A stretch of DNA of 64,000 nucleotides from Amblyornis subalaris. Taxonomy: Eukaryota; Chordata; Aves; Passeriformes; Ptilonorhynchidae. The translations under genes and the position numbers were made by a program. The notes under the pieces are model-generated. The model did not search any database. It saw only the letters and a program-made list of their open reading frames with translations, and was not told the DNA's origin. Positions 62,362 to 64,000 of this stretch are shown piece after piece (the first letter of the stretch is position 1; each line of letters opens with the position of its first letter). The stretch is taken from assembly GCA_018881555.1 (NCBI GenBank), contig JACAXG010000056.1, positions 1,003,462 through 1,067,461 on the forward strand, written 5' to 3'.

Positions 62362-64000
62362 GTGGCATTGCTTCAATCTTGATATAATCCCTTAATATAT
62401 GATGGAGAACACTTCAGCCCTTCAGGGAGATGCCATTGGAGACCACTTTCAGGTTATCGAGTCTTTCAGTGTTGTTCATATCCATCCTTAAACATTAATA
62501 TTCTTCATCCATTCTACTTTGAAGCCAATGAAACATTTTAATTGGCTTTAGTGTCCTTTGATCAGGCCTGTGATAGTTGTATAAAGTTGCTGTCATGCTG
62601 TACAGGTTGTTAAAAGGAGTTTGTATTTAGCCTTTCCTCTAAAGGAGTACTAACATTGCTCTTATTTCTAGCTGCTTGTCGAAGGCTCATGTTGCACAAA
62701 TGGTTGTGAGCAGTTGGGCAACCCTTNCCCAAAGAATATGTGATTTTAGTAACAGCAGAAAAGGCAGAATTAATATTTCTACAGGTAAAAATTTGAGGCA
62801 GTAAGAGGAGCAGATATCTTGCTCATTTTCACTCAGAGACACTGGGGAGAGCTGAGAAGCAGTCAGCTCCTCTGTGCTTTATACCTATGCCTTATCTTTC
62901 CACCAGTTGCTCTTGAACATGCCAGCTACTCCCATTTCAGACCAGTTGAAGCAGTGCATGTATCTGAGAGCAGAGCCTGGCCTCTCATGCGGGAATCAAT
63001 TTGCCCATCGCTGTGGGGCAACCACAGAGAAACTGTTTAACAGTACAAAACCCACATTGTGTATGAGATTAGGACAGGAAATATGGGATTGCAAGTCGAA
63101 ACTGCATGGCAAATTTAAGTGAGTTATACACACTAAAACAACATGCTTCTCTCCCTGCATCCCTGCCTGTACCAGAGAGGTTCACAATTTGGCTCTGTTT
63201 ATCCTCATGTTACTCCCAGTTGGTGGGAACCCCTCGCTCCCGGTTTCACAGATGAGGTCCTGGGCCATCAGCAGGGAAGGTCACCTCTCCAGTGGTGCAG
63301 GAGAGCCTTGAGCCTGGCTGGTGCTGTGCTGTCTGGTCCACATTTCCCCTTTGGAGACGAGGAAGGGGANGGGGCTTTGATAGCTGTGAGATAACAGCTC
63401 CTGAAGGCCTCTACTGAGAAGTGTCCTGAACAACAATCATGGTGTGTTTACCTATGGAGATGGGTATGTGTTCCCCAGCTCTACTGTCTCCACATTAGCT
63501 ATTTAACTTTTCTTTTTTAATTAGTAGCCAAAAATGCTTTTCCACATTTTTTTCCTTTTGAAATAAGTCTAACNGAAAAAAACAAGATCTGCTTTCAGAG
63601 TTATTTTTTTCCNTTTGATAAGATTAACCCATTGTTTGTAAAGCAGAAAACATAATTTTTTCCACTGAGCAAGCAAACTCACAATTGTTGTAATGAATAT
63701 TGGGTAATTAACCCTTCTCATCTGGAGGAGATAGCACATAAGGCTCACTGCACTACTTTCCCTGTGGAGTAAAGTAGCAGTGGTATTAATCCAAGCCAAA
63801 CATTGAAGTTTTACANTTGGTTGTATTATTATTGCAGTTGTAGCATTTTTACAGCCAGGGCAGAAGGCTTCTGAAATTAAGGTGATATTTAATCTTCTTA
63901 AGACTGTTGGGCACCAACTAACTGCTCATGCTATAGAAAGGAGACAGCTGCNTTCTGCTCTGCTTTATACAGAAATTAATGCCACACCTCGGTTTCTGGG

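Larger units (their letters stand above)
52804..64000 (+). other. FGFRL1: FGFRL1 downstream intron, segment 5 (non-coding, runs off the window)
   Basis: No FGFRL1 exon or exon of another gene was recognised up to the window edge. The stretch includes compositionally distinct sequence at 53480-54620 and 59920-60210, a cluster of TCF/LEF-like words (58118-58178), a CTG run (58844-58858), a duplicated 29-mer followed by a long hairpin (60614-60699) and a poly-T tract (62342-62361). Assigning it all to FGFRL1 is inference. A gene boundary could be hidden if the terminal exons were missed. Confidence 0.5.

Noticed and set aside
1..64000. Search for tRNA, rRNA, CRISPR arrays, bacterial operons and intact retroviral or transposon genes
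   Set aside because: None seen. All mobile DNA recognised is 5'-truncated CR1 or short SINE-like remnants without coding capacity.

Overview
The window looks like a piece of a bird nuclear chromosome, or possibly another archosaur. The evidence is vertebrate splice signals, a vertebrate-only receptor exon, several CR1 LINE 3' ends of the avian type (including the typical minus-strand opening close to 'aatcacagaatggtttgg'), faint older amniote CR1 and MIR-like remnants, and otherwise very few repeats. Isolated n characters are scattered every few hundred bases. They look like masked ambiguous or heterozygous sites, not assembly gaps.

I can support only one protein-coding feature: a 273-base internal exon on the + strand at 10301-10573. 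It encodes the first immunoglobulin domain of FGFRL1 (fibroblast growth factor receptor-like 1, the FGF receptor family member without a kinase). Both flanking introns are phase 1, and the acceptor and donor are canonical. No other FGFRL1 exon was found: not the signal-peptide exon upstream, nor the second and third Ig domains, the transmembrane segment or the histidine-rich tail downstream. On this reading, 1-10300 is the 3' part of the preceding intron and 10574-64000 (at least 53 kb) is the 5' part of the next intron.

The downstream intron holds CR1 fragments at about 28.9-29.4, 30.5, 32.1, 35.7, 41.5 and 52.5 kb, MIR-like remnants, and microsatellites near 44.6 and 49.1 kb. It also holds a strong CpG island at about 45.87-46.32 kb that corresponds to no exon I can see and is the best candidate for an internal promoter or regulatory element. 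Two other stretches, about 53.5-54.6 kb and 59.9-60.2 kb, differ in composition from the rest of the intron and may be conserved regulatory DNA. The upstream intron contains an old CR1 remnant (3.2 kb) and a four-copy GATA-motif tandem repeat (8.8 kb). Several near-perfect short hairpins occur (3.8, 49.4 and 60.7 kb).

There is no operon, mobile gene cassette, CRISPR array, or tRNA or rRNA gene. I found no evidence of a new multi-gene system. The interest lies in the unusually long FGFRL1 intron and the regulatory-looking islands inside it.
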